Source: Bacteroidia bacterium (lineage in GTDB: Bacteria > Bacteroidota > Bacteroidia > Palsa-965). Taken from it: 64,000 nucleotides of DNA. The stretch covers positions 1 through 64,000 of the forward strand of contig JAKLJE010000015.1 in assembly GCA_023151315.1 (NCBI GenBank). The letters run 5' to 3'. The notes under the pieces are model-generated. The model worked only from the letters and a program-made list of their open reading frames with translations, was not told the origin of the DNA and did not search any database. The position numbers and the translations under genes were made by a program. Positions 17,590-25,836 of this stretch are shown here, one piece after another; positions within the stretch are counted from its first letter, which is position 1, and each line of letters begins with the position of its first letter.

Positions 17590-18369
17590 TTATTCGCCGT
17601 CTTTTTTCGCGGTCTTGGCAGCTTTGATCTTCTCCTTCTTCTTGCGCAAACGCATATTCAGCATTTCGACAAGGAATGCGAATGCCATTGAGCTGTAAAC
17701 GTAAGGTTTCGGAACGTGTACATCAAAGCTCTCCAGAATAAGAAGGAAACCGATCATCAACAAGAACGCCAACGCGAGCATCTTCACTGTCGGATGTTTC
17801 TCAATGAATGTGCTCACTTTTTCAGAGAACGCCAGCATCACTAACATCGACACAATTACGGCAGCAATCATGATGATGACTTCATTTACAATTCCTACAG
17901 CTGTGAGGATGGAATCGAATGAGAATACAATATCCACAAGCACGATCTGCGTGATGACCATCGATACTGCAACTTTCTTTTTCTTTTCTCGCGCTTCTTC
18001 TTCTGAATCATCGGCCATGTCCATCTTTTCATGGATTTCAGAAGTAGTTTTTGCCAAAAGGAATACACCGCCGGCAAAGAGAATAATATCGCGACCGCTG
18101 AAACCGTGACCGAACAACGTGAATAAATCATCTTTCATTCCGATGATCCAAGTAATCCCGAACAATAACGCAATTCGGATAAGCAGGGCGAACAAAAGTC
18201 CCCACGTTCTTGCTTTACGCTGATCTGTCTTATCCTCCAGCTTTCCTGCGATAATGGAAATGAAGATGATGTTATCTATCCCCAGAACAATCTCAAGTAA
18301 TGCGAGAGTTAATAAGCTGATCAGTCCGTCAAGGGACAATAAGTGGTGAAATTGAGCGCCGAAGTCCAT
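17590..18369 (-). CDS. TerC family integral membrane protein
   Basis: A 259-residue protein with about seven TM helices. The start at ATG 18369 (MDFGAQFHHLLSLDGL) is chosen because a perfect -7 element lies 10 nt upstream and the longer frame runs into a tandem repeat. The conserved metal-site Asp residues of the family are present: LGIDNIIFISI near the start and VDIVFSFDSILTAVG mid-protein. A charged cytoplasmic loop (SEEEAREKKKK) and a Lys-rich C-terminus follow. TerC proteins are linked to metal (Mn, tellurite) export and to metalation of exported proteins. It is monocistronic. Confidence 0.92.
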   Translation of the reverse strand: MDFGAQFHHLLSLDGLISLLTLALLEIVLGIDNIIFISIIAGKLEDKTDQRKARTWGLLFALLIRIALLFGITWIIGMKDDLFTLFGHGFSGRDIILFAGGVFLLAKTTSEIHEKMDMADDSEEEAREKKKKVAVSMVITQIVLVDIVFSFDSILTAVGIVNEVIIMIAAVIVSMLVMLAFSEKVSTFIEKHPTVKMLALAFLLMIGFLLILESFDVHVPKPYVYSSMAFAFLVEMLNMRLRKKKEKIKAAKTAKKDGE

Positions 18370-18379
18370 AAATGAGGTG

Positions 18380-18387
18380 CAAAGATA
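18380..18387 (-). promoter_or_regulatory. -7 element TATCTTTG for terC
   Basis: Perfect TAnnTTTG on the minus strand, 10 nt before ATG 18369, giving a leader of only a few bases. It decides the TerC start, because the longer frame would begin upstream of the promoter. Confidence 0.55.
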
Positions 18388-18398
18388 GTGGGATTCGG

Positions 18399-18519
18399 CA
18401 CTCGGGATGAGGGATACGGTCATTCGGGATTCGGGATACGGACACTCGGGAAGAGGGATACGGTCATTCGGGACTCAGGATACGGACACTCGGGACACGG
18501 GATTCGGCACTCGGGCAAG
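18399..18519. repeat. Degenerate 22-bp tandem repeat, 5.5 copies
   Basis: Units at 18399-18420, 18421-18442, 18443-18464, 18465-18486 and 18487-18507, plus a partial unit to 18519. Each has the form CAYTCGGGA...GGATACGG. Odd units begin CACTCGGG and even ones CATTCGGG, giving a 44-bp higher-order period. The array lies in the spacer between terC and the padR operon. The remaining spacer (18520-18733) contains the padR promoter and otherwise nothing recognisable. Confidence 0.85.
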
Positions 18520-18646
18520 TGGATTTGAACCGAAATTGACATTTTTGAGGGAGTCTAAAGCGAACTTTAAAAAATAAATGCATTGTAAATCAAATAGATA
18601 TAAATAATTACAGTACTATGTAACACAAGGTAGTAACTAAAGCATA

Positions 18647-18654
18647 TATCTTTG
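18647..18654 (+). promoter_or_regulatory. -7 element TATCTTTG of the padR-pspC-cupin operon
   Basis: Perfect TAnnTTTG about 80 nt upstream of the padR start. No TTG is present at the usual distance. The leader of ~75 nt is the natural place for PadR autoregulation; no clear ATGT-N-ACAT PadR operator was seen. Confidence 0.5.
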
Positions 18655-18733
18655 CGTCATAAGGTTGTAAAAATCCTGACCGAGCGCAGTAATAACATAG
18701 TCGGACCGCGAATCCGGCACAAAAAAGAAAGAA

Positions 18734-19099
18734 ATGAGCATAAACATTGAAAACACCAAGGCACAGATGCGGAAAGGCGTGCTCGAGTTCTGCATCCTGT
18801 CGATTCTGAAGGAAGGTGATGCTTATCCGACGGAGATCATCGAAAGGATGAAGTCGGCGCAGCTGGTGGTAGTGGAAGGAACGCTTTATCCGCTGCTCAC
18901 AAGACTCAAGAACATGGGACTACTGAATTACAGATGGGAAGAATCAACCTCCGGACCACCGCGGAAATATTACCGCCTCACCGAAACGGGAGAACAATTC
19001 CTGACAGAACTTCAGAATACCTGGGATCAACTTGTTGCTTCAGTAAATGAGGTAACGACAAAAAACAACACCACTCAAAATTCCAACGGCCATGAATAA
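18734..19099 (+). CDS. PadR family transcriptional regulator
   Basis: A 121-residue winged-helix protein. The PadR core is at about 10-95: KAQMRKGVLEFCILSILKEGDAYPTEIIERM, the recognition region VVVEGTLYPLLTRLKNMGLL, and the wing ESTSGPPRKYYRLTETG. PadR proteins repress adjacent genes and respond to small ligands or envelope stress. The gene overlaps the PspC-domain gene by 8 bp, a layout common in Bacteroidota, where this pair is thought to form a self-controlled envelope-stress unit. Its target is therefore most likely its own operon. Confidence 0.92.
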   Translation: MSINIENTKAQMRKGVLEFCILSILKEGDAYPTEIIERMKSAQLVVVEGTLYPLLTRLKNMGLLNYRWEESTSGPPRKYYRLTETGEQFLTELQNTWDQLVASVNEVTTKNNTTQNSNGHE

Positions 19100-20792
19100 A
19101 ACCGTAACCATAAACATCAGCGGCATCGTTTTTCACATCGAAGAAGATGCGTATCAACGTTTGTACAACTATCTAGAAAGTCTGCGCCGCAAATTTCAGA
19201 ACGAAGAAGGTCGTGATGAGATTTTAGCTGATATCGAATCGCGCATAGCGGAAATTCTGACTCAGAAAAAAGGTCCGAACCGCGAAGTGGTGATCATGAA
19301 AGACATTGACGAAGTGATTGAGATGATGGGACAGCCGGAAGATATTTCCGATGCTGAAGAGAAAGAAACTTCTTCTAATGAAAACGATGACCGTGCGCAG
19401 CAGGAGTATGCACAGCGCAGAAACCGTCGTCGTTTGTTCCGCGATATTGATGATAAAGTAATCGGCGGGGTATGCTCCGGAATCGGACATTACTTCGATG
19501 TGGATACAATCTGGATTCGTTTGGGATTTGCAGCCTTGTTTTTCATTGGCGGCACCGGTGTGTTGTTTTATCTCTTGCTGATGATCATCATTCCGCGTGC
19601 GGAAACCACAGCGGAGAAACTGGAAATGCGCGGTGAACCTGTTGATGTGAACAACATCAGCAGAACCATCAAAGAAGAATTCGAAGAATTCGGAAACCGC
19701 ATGAAGGATTTCGGAAAGGAAGCGAAAGACTGGGGAAAGTCGCAGAAGGAAAAATATAAATATGAGTACCGTTACAATAGACGTACATATCCGCGTCGCG
19801 GCCCGGATGATTTCTTCAGAGGAATTTTTCATGTGATCGGGCGCTTCTTCGGATTCCTGATGGTGTTCATCGGTATATCATTCCTCATTGGAATTCTCAC
19901 CAGTACATTTTCAGTAACAAGTTTCGGTCCGGATGCAGTGATCTTTCAAATCCGCAGCCTTTTCGAAACGCCATGGAGTTACTCTCTCGGAATCGTTGCA
20001 TTTCTGTTGGTGTTCGGAATTCCGACGTTGATGATGATCTACTACGGATTCAAAATTCTTTTCCGTCTGCAGCGTGCTGATCGTTGGGTTGGGATTTCTG
20101 CGCTGGTATTGTGGATTGCGGGAATCATTCTGGGAATTATTTCGGTGATGGATATTGCGGAAGGATTTTCAGAAGGCGCGGAACACCGAAATAAATTTAA
20201 CGTTGTTAATGCGGGTATGGACACCGTTTCCGTTCGGGTCAACATTGATCCTGATATGGAAAACGACGACTACCGCAGCAAGTGGAATCGACGTTATCAT
20301 TTCGAGAAGCGTTGGCACATGATTCATACCGATGAAACAACCATCAAGTTCGGTTATGCGCAGCTTGATATTGTTCCGGCAACTGGCGACAGCATTGAAT
20401 TGATCGTTTATAAGAACGCGATGGGAAGAACACATGAAGAAGCGAAGAGACGTTGCGATGATATTGAGTACAACATCACACAAAGCGGCAATGAGTTTGT
20501 ATTTCCTTCCGCATTTACCATCGGTAAAGAATATGCGTGGAAAGGGCAGGAGGTGGATGTGGAATTGCGTTTACCGGTTGGAACGGTTATTTATCTCGAT
20601 CCTACAACAGAAGATCTGATTTACGACATTGAAAATGTGTACGATGTTCTTGATGATGATATGGTAGACCGTCGCTGGAGAATGACGAAAACCGGACTGG
20701 AGTGTATTGACTGTGCAGGATTGGAAATTCCGAAGTCGGCAACAACCTCTGAAGTTAAATCAGACACTGCAAAATCAGATTCAGCAAAATAG
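19092..20792 (+). CDS. PspC-domain membrane protein
   Basis: A 566-residue protein. An N-terminal soluble domain (1-90, ITVNISGIVF-type start followed by ADIESRIAEIL) precedes a PspC domain at about 112-170 (LFRDIDDKVIGGVCSGIGHYF with one long TM). A charged linker follows, then three further TM segments around 245-265, 300-325 and 335-358. A large C-terminal region of ~200 residues (VNAGMDTVSVRVNIDPD ... WKGQEVDVELRLP) looks like an extracytoplasmic beta-structure. PspC in proteobacteria is the membrane sensor of phage-shock stress; here there is no PspA. The product probably senses envelope state and works with the co-transcribed PadR regulator. The very long C-terminal part is typical of Bacteroidota PspC proteins. 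Confidence 0.9.
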   Translation: MNKTVTINISGIVFHIEEDAYQRLYNYLESLRRKFQNEEGRDEILADIESRIAEILTQKKGPNREVVIMKDIDEVIEMMGQPEDISDAEEKETSSNENDDRAQQEYAQRRNRRRLFRDIDDKVIGGVCSGIGHYFDVDTIWIRLGFAALFFIGGTGVLFYLLLMIIIPRAETTAEKLEMRGEPVDVNNISRTIKEEFEEFGNRMKDFGKEAKDWGKSQKEKYKYEYRYNRRTYPRRGPDDFFRGIFHVIGRFFGFLMVFIGISFLIGILTSTFSVTSFGPDAVIFQIRSLFETPWSYSLGIVAFLLVFGIPTLMMIYYGFKILFRLQRADRWVGISALVLWIAGIILGIISVMDIAEGFSEGAEHRNKFNVVNAGMDTVSVRVNIDPDMENDDYRSKWNRRYHFEKRWHMIHTDETTIKFGYAQLDIVPATGDSIELIVYKNAMGRTHEEAKRRCDDIEYNITQSGNEFVFPSAFTIGKEYAWKGQEVDVELRLPVGTVIYLDPTTEDLIYDIENVYDVLDDDMVDRRWRMTKTGLECIDCAGLEIPKSATTSEVKSDTAKSDSAK

Positions 20793-20797
20793 CACAC

Positions 20798-21268
20798 ATG
20801 AAAACAGCTGAGGAATTGGTGCAGCAATTGGAACTGCAGCCGCATCCGGAAGGCGGATGGTATAAGGAGATTTATCGATCACCGAATACGGTGGAATCCA
20901 ACGGCAAGGAGAGAAGTGTATTGACGGGAATTTATTTCCTGCTCGAAGAAAATAAGATGAGCCGATGGCACGTGGTGGATGCTGATGAAGTGTGGCACTT
21001 TTATGAAGGAGATGCATTGGAATTGTACGTAGCCTCTCCCGATTTTTCAGAAGTGAAAAACGTAAGGCTGGATGAGATTTCCAACGGAGCTGTGCCGGTT
21101 TACGTTGTGCCTAAAGGTTGGTGGCAGGCAGCGCGATCAACGGGCCGGTTTACGCTTGTAGGTTGCAACGTTGCGCCCGGATTTGAGTTCGCAGGTTTCC
21201 GTTTTGCAACGGACGAGGAATGCGCTCATGTTAAATCTGTGTGTCCTGAATATGCATTTCTGCTGTAA
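20798..21268 (+). CDS. Cupin_5 (DUF985) family protein
   Basis: A 156-residue single-domain cupin. The family signature is clear: LELQPHPEGGWYKEIYRS at the start, TGIYFLLEENKMSRWHVVDADEVWHFYEGD in the first cupin motif, and WWQAARSTGRFTLVGCNVAPGFEFAGF in the second. Members bind a sugar or small ligand in a beta-barrel; no reaction is established. It lies 5 nt after the PspC gene, so it is the third gene of the PadR operon. A structured intergenic stretch and a strong terminator follow. Confidence 0.88.
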   Translation: MKTAEELVQQLELQPHPEGGWYKEIYRSPNTVESNGKERSVLTGIYFLLEENKMSRWHVVDADEVWHFYEGDALELYVASPDFSEVKNVRLDEISNGAVPVYVVPKGWWQAARSTGRFTLVGCNVAPGFEFAGFRFATDEECAHVKSVCPEYAFLL

Positions 21269-21297
21269 ACCGAGTGTTTAACCCTGAATTTGACCAC

Positions 21298-21470
21298 TTG
21301 TGTTAAAAAAGATAAAATTCATCACAATTGCGGTAACAAACGGAGGTTTCGTCCGTCTTACTACCAAACACCCTCCTGATATTGGTTAGGTCAGGTAAAA
21401 CTCAGGAGGAATTGTTTCGTGCAATTGGTGTGCAGAAAAGCCGGGAATCGCAGCCCCGGCTTTTCTAATT
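21298..21470 (+). ncRNA. Candidate structured RNA (three-way junction plus terminator)
   Basis: The 305-bp spacer after the cupin gene holds nested complementarities. P1 is CAATTGC (21325-21331) / GCAATTG (21421-21427). It encloses P2, ACGGA (21340-21344) / TCCGT (21352-21356), and P3, CCTCCTGA (21372-21379) / TCAGGAGG (21402-21409). A 12-bp terminator stem follows. A TGAATTTG -7-like element at 21285-21292 could start a transcript near 21298. It could be an independent sRNA, the 3' UTR of the cupin operon, or the leader of the small ORF at 21575. The 5' boundary is a guess. Confidence 0.4.
21434..21466. terminator. 12-bp intrinsic terminator stem
   Basis: AGAAAAGCCGGG (21434-21445) pairs perfectly with CCCGGCTTTTCT (21455-21466) around a 9-nt loop. 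The U-tract is within and after the stem. It ends the PadR operon or the candidate RNA. Confidence 0.8.
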
Positions 21471-21574
21471 TTAGGCAGGTGGTTGCGTTGGGAACTTCGA
21501 TCCTATTGCTAAAGTATTCTAGTGCTTTTGTATTCAGACGTTATTCGATAAAGCACTCTACTGTCTATCGTGTG

Positions 21575-21841
21575 ATGTCTAAGGAATATCTTCGTTGTAT
21601 GAAATCCGAGTACATTCTCTCCAATCCGCAAGGTTCTATATTGCGTGTTGATGCACAAGCGCGTTGCTTTTATTTTTTCCGTGATCCATGGGGGCGAGAG
21701 TCATCATCGATTCCCGATGAAACGTTTTCGTTCAGCGCCAGTCTGCGTAATAACTCAGAGTTCGTGAGCATCTTGAGTCAGTTAAGTCCGAATGAGAAAG
21801 AGGAGGTGTTGGTGGTTTTACAGGATTATAGCCAGCACTAA
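21575..21841 (+). CDS. Small hypothetical protein
   Basis: An 88-residue frame from ATG 21575 (or 80 residues from ATG 21599). The upstream part of this open frame runs through a terminator, so translation from 21419 is not credible. The C-terminal part SLRNNSEFVSILSQLSPNEKEEVLVVLQDYSQH looks like a real amphipathic helix pair and the composition is protein-like. No family is recognised and no promoter match was found. It may be a small conserved Bacteroidota protein or a chance frame. The next 215 bases to 22056 show nothing beyond a weak -7-like TATTTTCG. Confidence 0.4.
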   Translation: MSKEYLRCMKSEYILSNPQGSILRVDAQARCFYFFRDPWGRESSSIPDETFSFSASLRNNSEFVSILSQLSPNEKEEVLVVLQDYSQH

Positions 21842-22056
21842 AGTTTGAACGCGGCATATTCAACGTAACAGCTATCCGATAATTCGTCCCTTTTTTTAAT
21901 CAGGAATGAATCCGTAATGACCGAAGTTTTCGAGCGTTTCCGCGACGCATTTTCTACGCTGATCGTTCCTCGCGGTCGCATTTCATCTTTTTCCGCCCTT
22001 TTGGTGTATCATAAACGCCGATTTTTCTTTATTTTCGCCCCGTTAACAAATAAATC

Positions 22057-22461
22057 ATGGCACACCACGAAGATTCTCACGACCACGGTCACGACATGAC
22101 AGAAGGCAAACGCCAATATTATCCTTCAGGATGGTATTTGCCATTGGTTGCACTCGTTGCAATCGGAATTGTATTTGCATTCGGTGCAGGTTCTCTGCTC
22201 GGAATTTCAGGTACTGATAAATGGGGTAAATGCAACGACGCACATTGTGTTGCGGAAGGTAATTGCTCCGGACACGATGACGCTCATGGCGGAAATGGAG
22301 ATGCGGATCATCATGGTACAGGCGGACATGAAGCTCCGGCTGTTGACAACCACCACAATACCGATTCTACTCCTGCTGCAGCGGCTCCTGATGATTCAAC
22401 TGTAAAGGCTGATTCAGTTGCTCCGAAAGCGGACGCAGGTCACGAAGGACACGGACACTAA
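22057..22461 (+). CDS. His/Asp-rich single-pass membrane protein
   Basis: A 134-residue protein: His-rich N-terminus (MAHHEDSHDHGHDMTEGKR), one TM helix (WYLPLVALVAIGIVFAFGAGSLLG), a loop with paired cysteines (KCNDAHCVAEGNC), then a low-complexity tail with repeated HDDAHGG, DADHHG and a final HEGHGH. Composition suggests binding of Ni, Zn, Co or Cu on both sides of the membrane, but no family is recognised. It is monocistronic, ended by a bidirectional terminator. It could be a metal buffer or a respiratory accessory protein. Confidence 0.7.
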   Translation: MAHHEDSHDHGHDMTEGKRQYYPSGWYLPLVALVAIGIVFAFGAGSLLGISGTDKWGKCNDAHCVAEGNCSGHDDAHGGNGDADHHGTGGHEAPAVDNHHNTDSTPAAAAPDDSTVKADSVAPKADAGHEGHGH

Positions 22462-22480
22462 GTCTGTTTCTCAGATACAG

Positions 22481-22513
22481 AAAAGCCTCCCCAACTTGTT
22501 GAGGAGGCTTTTT
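22481..22513. terminator. Bidirectional terminator
   Basis: AAAAGCCTCC (22481-22490) and CAAC pair with GTTG and GGAGGCTTTT (22503-22512) around a 2-nt loop. It serves the His-rich gene on plus and the lipoprotein gene on minus. Confidence 0.88.
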
Positions 22514-22532
22514 CATTGGATATAATTCTGAA

Positions 22533-23213
22533 TCAGTCCTGCACTTTCGCAACTGAGAACGACCACACACGCGGTTTTATCTTTCGTGCGGTTGTATCAC
22601 TACTCATTAGTTCAACATCTCCAACACATTTCAGGTATTCTTTTTCAGGTAATGCATTACTCTGAACACCTTCGTTTAACTGAATGGCAATTCCTTTGTC
22701 CTGCAGCGTTCCGTTTTCCCAACGTATCACACCACCACCGTAATCCCAACCGAATCCGGAAAAAACAAAAGGGCGTCCATTGAGTTTTTCAAGTTCTTCA
22801 ATTGACATTCCGATAAAAACTCCGGTGCGCGATTTCCATTTCCCTGCCGGAAGCTGCGGTGCAAAGTAATCTGCATCGCTGACCAATGAAGCAGAAATAA
22901 CACCTTCACGTTTCGCCGAATCAGTCCACATTATTTCAATGTGCGATACGTCATCCGTTTTGAGCATGGTTCCCATCGTAAAAAATCCTTCTGCGCCCCA
23001 AATCGTATCATAAGTAACTGCTGAAGAGCCGTACTTTTTGATGATATCTGCTTCACTTTTCAGATCCAGGAGTGTTTCAACAATAACCGACTCTGCGGCA
23101 CTGTCCGGGCTGTTGTTTGCAACTGAATCGGCATTATTATTTTCTGTATTTGTGTTCCCGCAGGAACTCAGAAATGCCAATGCAACAAGAGAAACAGGGA
23201 TTATTTTTTTCAT
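22533..23213 (-). CDS. Hypothetical lipoprotein
   Basis: 226 residues from ATG 23213: signal peptide KKIIPVSLVALAFLSSC with lipobox Cys 18, then a Ser/Asn-rich linker (GNTNTENNNADSVANN). The globular part contains MTFTMGT-like strands, WGAEGFFTMGTML, IGMSIEELEKLNGRPFVFSGFGWDYGG, and WENGTLQDKGIAIQLN. The IGMSIEELEKLNG segment resembles short helices in bacterial lipoproteins with BLIP/SmpA-like repeats, but I do not claim membership. It is probably anchored in the outer membrane. It is divergent from the dehydrogenase gene. Confidence 0.7.
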   Translation of the reverse strand: MKKIIPVSLVALAFLSSCGNTNTENNNADSVANNSPDSAAESVIVETLLDLKSEADIIKKYGSSAVTYDTIWGAEGFFTMGTMLKTDDVSHIEIMWTDSAKREGVISASLVSDADYFAPQLPAGKWKSRTGVFIGMSIEELEKLNGRPFVFSGFGWDYGGGVIRWENGTLQDKGIAIQLNEGVQSNALPEKEYLKCVGDVELMSSDTTARKIKPRVWSFSVAKVQD

Positions 23214-23323
23214 AGTTCCCAAATATCGGAATATTACGTGCCCGTTGAAGCGATTTCGGTGCGGAAATCCCTTCGGAAATACGTAAATTAGCGGCTTACA
23301 CAACACACAAACACAACAGTGCT

Positions 23324-25741
23324 ATGAGTAACGTGGCGGAGCAAATGAATCCTGCGGCGAAAGCAAAGTGGGAAGAGTACAGAAATATTGTGCTCGCAGA
23401 TTACCGTTTGGTTAATGAAAGCCGTGAAGCAAGTCTCACAGGTCGTAAGGAAGTGCTTACCGGCAAAGCCAAATTCGGGATCTTCGGCGATGGAAAAGAA
23501 GTTGCGCAGGTAGCACTGGCAAAAGTATTCCGTGAAGGCGATTTCCGCTCAGGATATTATCGTGATCAGACTTTTATGTTCGCGATCGGAGAACTCAACA
23601 TCCGTCAGTGGTTCGCAGGATTGTACGCGCACACCGATACTGAAGTGGAACCAATGAGTGGCGGTCGTCAGATGGGCGGTCACTTCGCAACACGCACTGT
23701 TGATGCTGAAGGCAACTGGTTGGATCTGACCAAACGAAAAAATTCTTCTTCAGATATTTCTCCGACAGGTGGACAAATGCCGCGTTTGCTTGGATTGGCA
23801 TTGGCTTCAAAACATTACCGCAAGAACGCAGATTTGCATTCTGCGCGTTTTGAGAAGTTCAGTAAAAAAGGGAACGAAATCGCATTCGGTACAATTGGTG
23901 ATGCATCCACTTCAGAAGGTTTGTTCTGGGAAACGATGAACGCTGCTGCTGTGATGCAGATTCCGTTGCTGATGTCTGTTTGGGATGACGGTTACGGAAT
24001 TTCAGTTCCGAAGAAATATCAGACAACGAAAGAAAGTATTTCAGAAGCATTGAGCGGTTTTCAGCGCAATGAATTTCATACCGGCTTTCAGATTTTCAAA
24101 ACGAAAGGATGGGATTACGCGCATCTCGTTGAAACCTATGAGAAGGCAGCGAAAGTGTGCCGCGAAGAACATGTTCCTGTTCTCGTTCACGTAGAAGAAG
24201 TGAATCAGCCGCAAGGACATTCCACTTCAGGCTCACACGAACGTTATAAAACTCCGGAGCGTTTACAGTGGGAACAGGATTTCGATTGCGTTCGCAAGTT
24301 CCGCGAGTGGATTGAATCAACCGGTTTGGCTACGGCTACTGAACTCGATGCAATTGAGAAAGAGGCGAAGGATAAAGTGCGCAACGAACGTCGTGCTGCT
24401 TGGGATGCGTTCCTGGTTCCTATCAAACAGGATCTGAATTCCGCGATTGCAATTCTTGATAATCTTGCCGCTGGAAGTGAGAATGGAGCATTCATTACGA
24501 AAGTAAAGAATGATCTCACTTCGAAGATGGATCCGATCCGTAAAGACATCCATGGAGCTGTACGCATGGCTTTGCGATATACACGCAAAGAGAATTTTCC
24601 GGCGAAACAGGCTGCGATCAATTGGGTGAAAGAACAAACCGCTGTGAACTTCGAACGTTATAGTGGTAAACTTTATTCCGGAACAGCATTGAAAGTTCCT
24701 GCAGTTGCACCTGTTTATACGGAAGAAAAACAATACGATGGTCGCGAAATTTTGCGTGACAACTTCGATGCAATTCTTGGCAAGAATCCTGAAGTGGTGA
24801 TCTTCGGAGAAGATTCCGGATTCATCGGTGGTGTAAACCAAGGTCTCGAAGGATTGCAGAAGAAATACGGAGAAATCCGCGTATTCGATACAGGTATTCG
24901 TGAAGCAACAATTGCAGGTCAGGCGATAGGCATGGCATTGCGCGGTTTGCGTCCGATTGCTGAGATTCAGTATCTCGATTATCTGCTTTATGCAATACAG
25001 ATTCTCAGTGACGATCTTTCAACATTGCAATGGAGAACAGTGGGAGCGCAGAAAGCTCCGGTGATTATCCGTACGCGTGGACATCGTCTGGAAGGTGTAT
25101 GGCATTCCGGTTCTCCAATGGGAATGATCATCAATTCGCTTCGCGGAATGTATGTTTGCGTGCCACGAAACATGACAAAAGCGGCGGGCTTCTACAATAC
25201 TTTGCTTCGCGCTGATGAGCCCGCAATCGTTATTGAGCCGCTGAACAGCTATCGTTTGAAAGAACGTATGCCTTCGAATTGGGGCGAGTTCTGCGAACCG
25301 CTTGGAATGCCGGAAGTAATCCGTGAAGGAACTGACATTACAATTGTCAGTTACGGTCCAACATTGCGTTTGTGCATGGATGCGGCTGCGCAATTGTCAG
25401 AAGCAGGTATCAGTGCTGAAATTATTGACGTACAGACATTATTGCCATTCGACCTTTCACACAGCATTGTTGAGTCAGTGAAGAAGACAAACCGTTTGCT
25501 GGTGGTTGATGAAGATGTTCCGGGTGGTGCGAGCGCATACATCCTGCAGCAGATCGTGGAAGTGCAGGGCGCATTCCGTTACCTGGATGCTGATCCTAAG
25601 ACTTTGGCCGCAAAAGAACATCGTCCGGCTTACGGTTCAGATGGCGATTATTTCAGCAAACCCGGAACGGAAGATATTTATGAAGCGGCATACGAGATCA
25701 TGAGTGATTGTGATCCGTCGAAATTCCCGCCGATTTATTAG
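23324..25741 (+). CDS. 2-oxoacid dehydrogenase E1 component, alpha-beta fusion
   Basis: An 805-residue fusion of E1 alpha (1-~395) and E1 beta (~455-805). The thiamine-diphosphate motif is GDASTSEGLFWETMN at about 192-206, followed by WDDGYGIS. The beta part has FGEDSGFIGGVNQG, DTGIREATIAGQAIGMALRG, IQYLDYLLYA and the conserved TRGHRLEGVWHSG. It decarboxylates a 2-oxoacid and transfers the acyl group to an E2 lipoyl domain; branched-chain substrates are most likely for this fused type in Bacteroidota, but pyruvate cannot be excluded. No E2 or E3 gene is adjacent, so the complex must be assembled from elsewhere. A terminator follows at 25764. Confidence 0.9.
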   Translation: MSNVAEQMNPAAKAKWEEYRNIVLADYRLVNESREASLTGRKEVLTGKAKFGIFGDGKEVAQVALAKVFREGDFRSGYYRDQTFMFAIGELNIRQWFAGLYAHTDTEVEPMSGGRQMGGHFATRTVDAEGNWLDLTKRKNSSSDISPTGGQMPRLLGLALASKHYRKNADLHSARFEKFSKKGNEIAFGTIGDASTSEGLFWETMNAAAVMQIPLLMSVWDDGYGISVPKKYQTTKESISEALSGFQRNEFHTGFQIFKTKGWDYAHLVETYEKAAKVCREEHVPVLVHVEEVNQPQGHSTSGSHERYKTPERLQWEQDFDCVRKFREWIESTGLATATELDAIEKEAKDKVRNERRAAWDAFLVPIKQDLNSAIAILDNLAAGSENGAFITKVKNDLTSKMDPIRKDIHGAVRMALRYTRKENFPAKQAAINWVKEQTAVNFERYSGKLYSGTALKVPAVAPVYTEEKQYDGREILRDNFDAILGKNPEVVIFGEDSGFIGGVNQGLEGLQKKYGEIRVFDTGIREATIAGQAIGMALRGLRPIAEIQYLDYLLYAIQILSDDLSTLQWRTVGAQKAPVIIRTRGHRLEGVWHSGSPMGMIINSLRGMYVCVPRNMTKAAGFYNTLLRADEPAIVIEPLNSYRLKERMPSNWGEFCEPLGMPEVIREGTDITIVSYGPTLRLCMDAAAQLSEAGISAEIIDVQTLLPFDLSHSIVESVKKTNRLLVVDEDVPGGASAYILQQIVEVQGAFRYLDADPKTLAAKEHRPAYGSDGDYFSKPGTEDIYEAAYEIMSDCDPSKFPPIY

Positions 25742-25763
25742 GCGTACTGATTTTAACAGTAAT

Positions 25764-25811
25764 ACCGGAGTAAACCTGTGGTAATTCGCAGCTCCGGTTT
25801 TCTTATTTTTG
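25764..25811 (+). terminator. Terminator of the E1 gene overlapping a -7 element of the next gene
   Basis: ACCGGAG (25764-25770) / CTCCGGT (25792-25798) is followed by TTTTCTTATTTTT. The tail contains TATTTTTG at 25804-25811, a perfect TAnnTTTG 25 nt before the next start (25837). Termination and re-initiation therefore appear to be packed together. Confidence 0.65.
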
Positions 25812-25836
25812 AAATGCAAAATTCCAAAACCCGATC

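Noticed and set aside
18399-18519. N-terminal extension of TerC coded by the repeat
   Set aside because: Only a longer frame reads into the repeat; the perfect -7 element at 18380-18387 and the typical TerC start favour ATG 18369.
19224-19832. 202-codon minus-strand frame
   Set aside because: Lies wholly within the PspC gene on the opposite strand and has low-complexity Ser/Phe content without a family match.
21301-21466. Possible SRP RNA (4.5S-like) because of GGTCAGG in the spacer
   Set aside because: The conserved domain IV tetraloop and the downstream AAGCAGC strand are absent; only the short GGTCAGG string matches.
21917-22099. 60-codon plus-strand frame before the His-rich gene
   Set aside because: It overlaps the start of the His-rich gene, has no family features and no promoter.
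24317-24841. 174-codon minus-strand frame
   Set aside because: Antisense to the E1 fusion, which has unmistakable thiamine-diphosphate motifs.
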